Shown here: positions 5,975-7,517 of the stretch, piece after piece
Numbering within the stretch: the stretch's first letter is position 1
How the letters are laid out: the number at the start of each line of letters is the position of its first letter
Origin: Chloroflexota bacterium
GTDB taxonomy: Bacteria > Chloroflexota > UBA5177 > JANWHV01
Length of the DNA stretch: 7,517 nt
Direction: 5' to 3'
Assembly (NCBI GenBank): GCA_028287725.1
Contig: JAQBPC010000496.1
Span: 1-7,517 of the forward strand
Notes under the pieces: generated by a model
What the model was told of the DNA's origin: nothing
The model's database searches: none
What the model saw: the letters and a program-made list of their open reading frames with translations, nothing else
Made by a program: the position numbers and the translations under genes

Positions 5975-7390
5975 GTGCGGATTGATGCCGGGGATGTAGC
6001 AAGCGCCGAGCACGATAGTGACGGTGGATCGATAGTCGCGGATACCAAGCACCGCATCCCGAGGGAGGGCACGCAACCCGCCGATCTCGGCCAGGAGATG
6101 TTGGCCCTGATCGCTCGTCTCTACCCAATCTGCCGGAGCATTACCGGCGAGGGGTTTCGCCAGACGCTGCGCATCCTGCGCGAGCACATTCCGCTGGAGA
6201 TCCGGGAAGTGCCAAGCGGCACGGACGTATTCGACTGGACGGTGCCGCGGGAATGGAATATCCGGGATGCCTATATCAAGAATATGCGCGGCGAGCGTGT
6301 CGTCGACTTCCAGCGTTCGAACCTGCATGTCGTCAATTACAGCGTGCCGATCCACGCTACTGTGTCGCTAGCCGAGTTGAAAGAGCATTTGTTTACTGTG
6401 CCGGACCATCCTGACTGGGTTCCCTACCGGACCACGTATTATCAGGACGGTTGGGGCTTCTGCCTGAGCCAAAATCAGCTCGATGCCCTGCAGGACGACG
6501 AGTACGAGGTGTGCATCGATTCGTCCCTGGAGGCCGGCTACCTGGCCTATGGCGAGCTCTGCCTACCGGGCGAGACGACCGACGAGATCCTGATTTCCTG
6601 TCACGCCTGCCACCCCTCCCTGTGCAACGACAACCTTTCGGGCGTGGCACTCGCCACATTCCTGGCGCAGACCCTGCGAACACGCCATCGCCGCTACACC
6701 TATCGTTTCCTGTTCATTCCGGGAACGATCGGCGCAATAACCTGGCTGTGCCTCAACGAAGGATCCGCGCGGCGGATCGCGCATGGCCTGGTGTTAGCCT
6801 GCGCCGGCGATGCTGGTCATCCCACCTATAAGCGAAGCCGCCGCGGCAGCGCGGAGATCGACCGCGCGATGGCGCACGTGCTCCAGCACTCCGGGCGCCC
6901 CTACGAGATGATCGACTTCTCGCCCTATGGGTACGATGAGCGGCAATACTGCTCCCCCGGCTTCAATCTACCGGTCGGATGCTTCATGCGCACGCCGCAC
7001 GGGCAGTACCCCGAGTACCATACCTCGGCGGACAACGTGAATCTTATGTCGAGCACTGGCCTGGCCGACTCCCACGCGCTGTGCCTCGCCACCCTCACGC
7101 TGCTCGAGCAGAATCGCGCCTACGTCAACCGGCATGCCAACTGCGAGCCGCAGCTCGGGAAGCGGGGCCTCTACCGGCAGATCGGCGGCCAGACCGACAC
7201 GTCGGTCGACGAGCGCGCCTTGTTATGGGTGTTGAACTTGTCGGACGGCGCCCACACGCTCCTCGATATCGCCGAGCGTGCATCGCTGCCTTTCGCCGGC
7301 ATCCACCGGGCCGCGCAAGCGCTACTGGAGCATGGATTGTTGGCGGAGACGCGATCTGGGGCACAGACCACAGGCGTCGAGGCTGTCTGA
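5975..7390 (+). CDS. COG4310/DUF4910 aminopeptidase-like protein with C-terminal winged helix
   Basis: A 471-residue protein of the DUF2172/DUF4910 group, named in databases as a polysaccharide biosynthesis protein with an aminopeptidase-like domain; its reaction is not established. Residues 1-40 are polar and not conserved. The family start is LIARLYPICRSITGEG (45-60). The DUF2172-like insert is ~75-200 (FDWTVPREWNIRDAYI, NYSVPIHATVSL). The M28-like metal core has ISCHACHPSLCNDNLSG (207-223; His210/His213 and Asp219 as likely ligands), FIPGTIGAITWL (247-258), SPYGYDERQYCSPG (316-329) and PEYHTSADN (346-354; His349). A winged-helix-like end spans ~398-460 (ALLWVLNLSDGAHTLLDIAE...LLEHGLL). The GTG start at 5975 has AGGAG (5961-5965) at 9 bases. 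An ATG at 5968 opens only a five-codon frame. The protein closes the operon 14 bases after the epimerase, so it probably acts on the glycan or on its amide/peptide-like part. Family membership is secure; peptidase activity is unproven. Confidence 0.9.
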   Translation: MRIDAGDVASAEHDSDGGSIVADTKHRIPREGTQPADLGQEMLALIARLYPICRSITGEGFRQTLRILREHIPLEIREVPSGTDVFDWTVPREWNIRDAYIKNMRGERVVDFQRSNLHVVNYSVPIHATVSLAELKEHLFTVPDHPDWVPYRTTYYQDGWGFCLSQNQLDALQDDEYEVCIDSSLEAGYLAYGELCLPGETTDEILISCHACHPSLCNDNLSGVALATFLAQTLRTRHRRYTYRFLFIPGTIGAITWLCLNEGSARRIAHGLVLACAGDAGHPTYKRSRRGSAEIDRAMAHVLQHSGRPYEMIDFSPYGYDERQYCSPGFNLPVGCFMRTPHGQYPEYHTSADNVNLMSSTGLADSHALCLATLTLLEQNRAYVNRHANCEPQLGKRGLYRQIGGQTDTSVDERALLWVLNLSDGAHTLLDIAERASLPFAGIHRAAQALLEHGLLAETRSGAQTTGVEAV

Positions 7391-7446
7391 CTCGCCGGAT
7401 CTGCCGGTTGCCTGCCACGGGCACATGCGTGATACCGAGATCGCGT
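7391..7446. other. Short convergent intergenic stretch, no clear terminator
   Basis: These 56 bases separate the + strand operon end from the putative − strand gene end. I see one weak hairpin (stem 7409-7413 with 7419-7423, one G-T pair, loop of 5). A second possible one (7436-7440 with 7454-7458) reaches into the − strand gene. Neither is followed by a T-run on either strand, so no intrinsic terminator is called. Nothing else is visible. Confidence 0.5.
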
Positions 7447-7517
7447 TCACGGCTCTCGAGTCGTTATCGGTAAGGTCATCTGAAAGCTGGTCCCTTCGCC
7501 GAGTATTGCTTGCGCGC
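7447..7517 (-). CDS. Probable sensor histidine kinase, C-terminal end only (partial)
   Basis: Reading the − strand from base 7515 down to a TGA at 7449-7447 gives a 22-residue tail, AQAILGEGTSFQMTLPITTREP. The block GEGTSFQMTLP matches the last conserved element of histidine kinase ATPase domains (the G2 box and its strand, GxGTxFxxxLP), which usually sits within ~20 residues of the protein's C-terminus, as it does here. The other two − strand frames read through this point without such a motif. Only the tail is inside the window, so the sensor type, H-box and partner regulator cannot be seen. It points toward the sugar operon, so the two transcription units converge, and a two-component system next to a surface-glycan operon may or may not regulate it. 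Because only 22 codons are visible, chance similarity is not excluded. Confidence 0.5.
   Translation of the reverse strand, partial: AQAILGEGTSFQMTLPITTREP

Noticed and set aside
7409..7458. Intrinsic terminator between the convergent genes
   Set aside because: The hairpins are only five base pairs long and no T-run follows on either strand.
1..7517. CRISPR array, insertion sequence, tRNA or rRNA
   Set aside because: No spaced direct repeats, transposase motifs, terminal inverted repeats or RNA-gene signatures were seen; nearly all bases are coding.

Overview
The window is a compact, GC-rich stretch of bacterial DNA. Seven genes run in the same direction on the + strand, and the last ~70 bases appear to hold the 3' end of a convergent − strand gene. 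Dense packing (two 4-base ATGA/GTGA-type overlaps, one 11-base overlap, other gaps of 14-50 bases), clear Shine-Dalgarno sequences and GTG starts all point to a bacterium. Gene content resembles cell-surface polysaccharide (O-antigen/exopolysaccharide) loci of Gram-negative bacteria, most likely a proteobacterium. The taxon cannot be fixed from the sequence alone.

Layout. Bases 2-718 hold the C-terminal part of a membrane protein that begins outside the window. It overlaps a DUF1616-like multi-span membrane protein (708-1583). Then comes a nucleotide-sugar cassette: an RfbF-like sugar-1-phosphate nucleotidyltransferase (1580-2374), a PIG-L/LmbE zinc deacetylase (2390-3034), an extended SDR epimerase/reductase (3068-4144), a three-part sugar C-methyltransferase (4141-5379), an RmlC-type 3,5-epimerase (5430-5960), and a COG4310/DUF4910 aminopeptidase-like protein with a C-terminal winged helix (5975-7390). 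The − strand end (7447-7517) reads like the last residues of a sensor histidine kinase. No RNA gene, insertion sequence, CRISPR array or long repeat was seen, and there is no gene-free gap above 60 bases.

How the genes fit together (inference). The nucleotidyltransferase would activate a hexose-1-phosphate as an NDP-sugar. A 4,6-dehydratase, which is not in this window, would make the 4-keto-6-deoxy form. The C-methyltransferase and the 3,5-epimerase both need a 4-keto sugar and could install a branch methyl at C3 and invert C3 and/or C5. The SDR is a good candidate for the closing 4-keto reduction. The PIG-L deacetylase suggests that an N-acetylated sugar or an acylated intermediate is also processed. 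The likely product is a branched-chain, possibly amino, deoxysugar for a surface glycan or glycolipid. The two membrane proteins upstream may belong to assembly or export of that glycan. The role of the DUF4910 protein is unknown and is the most open question here.
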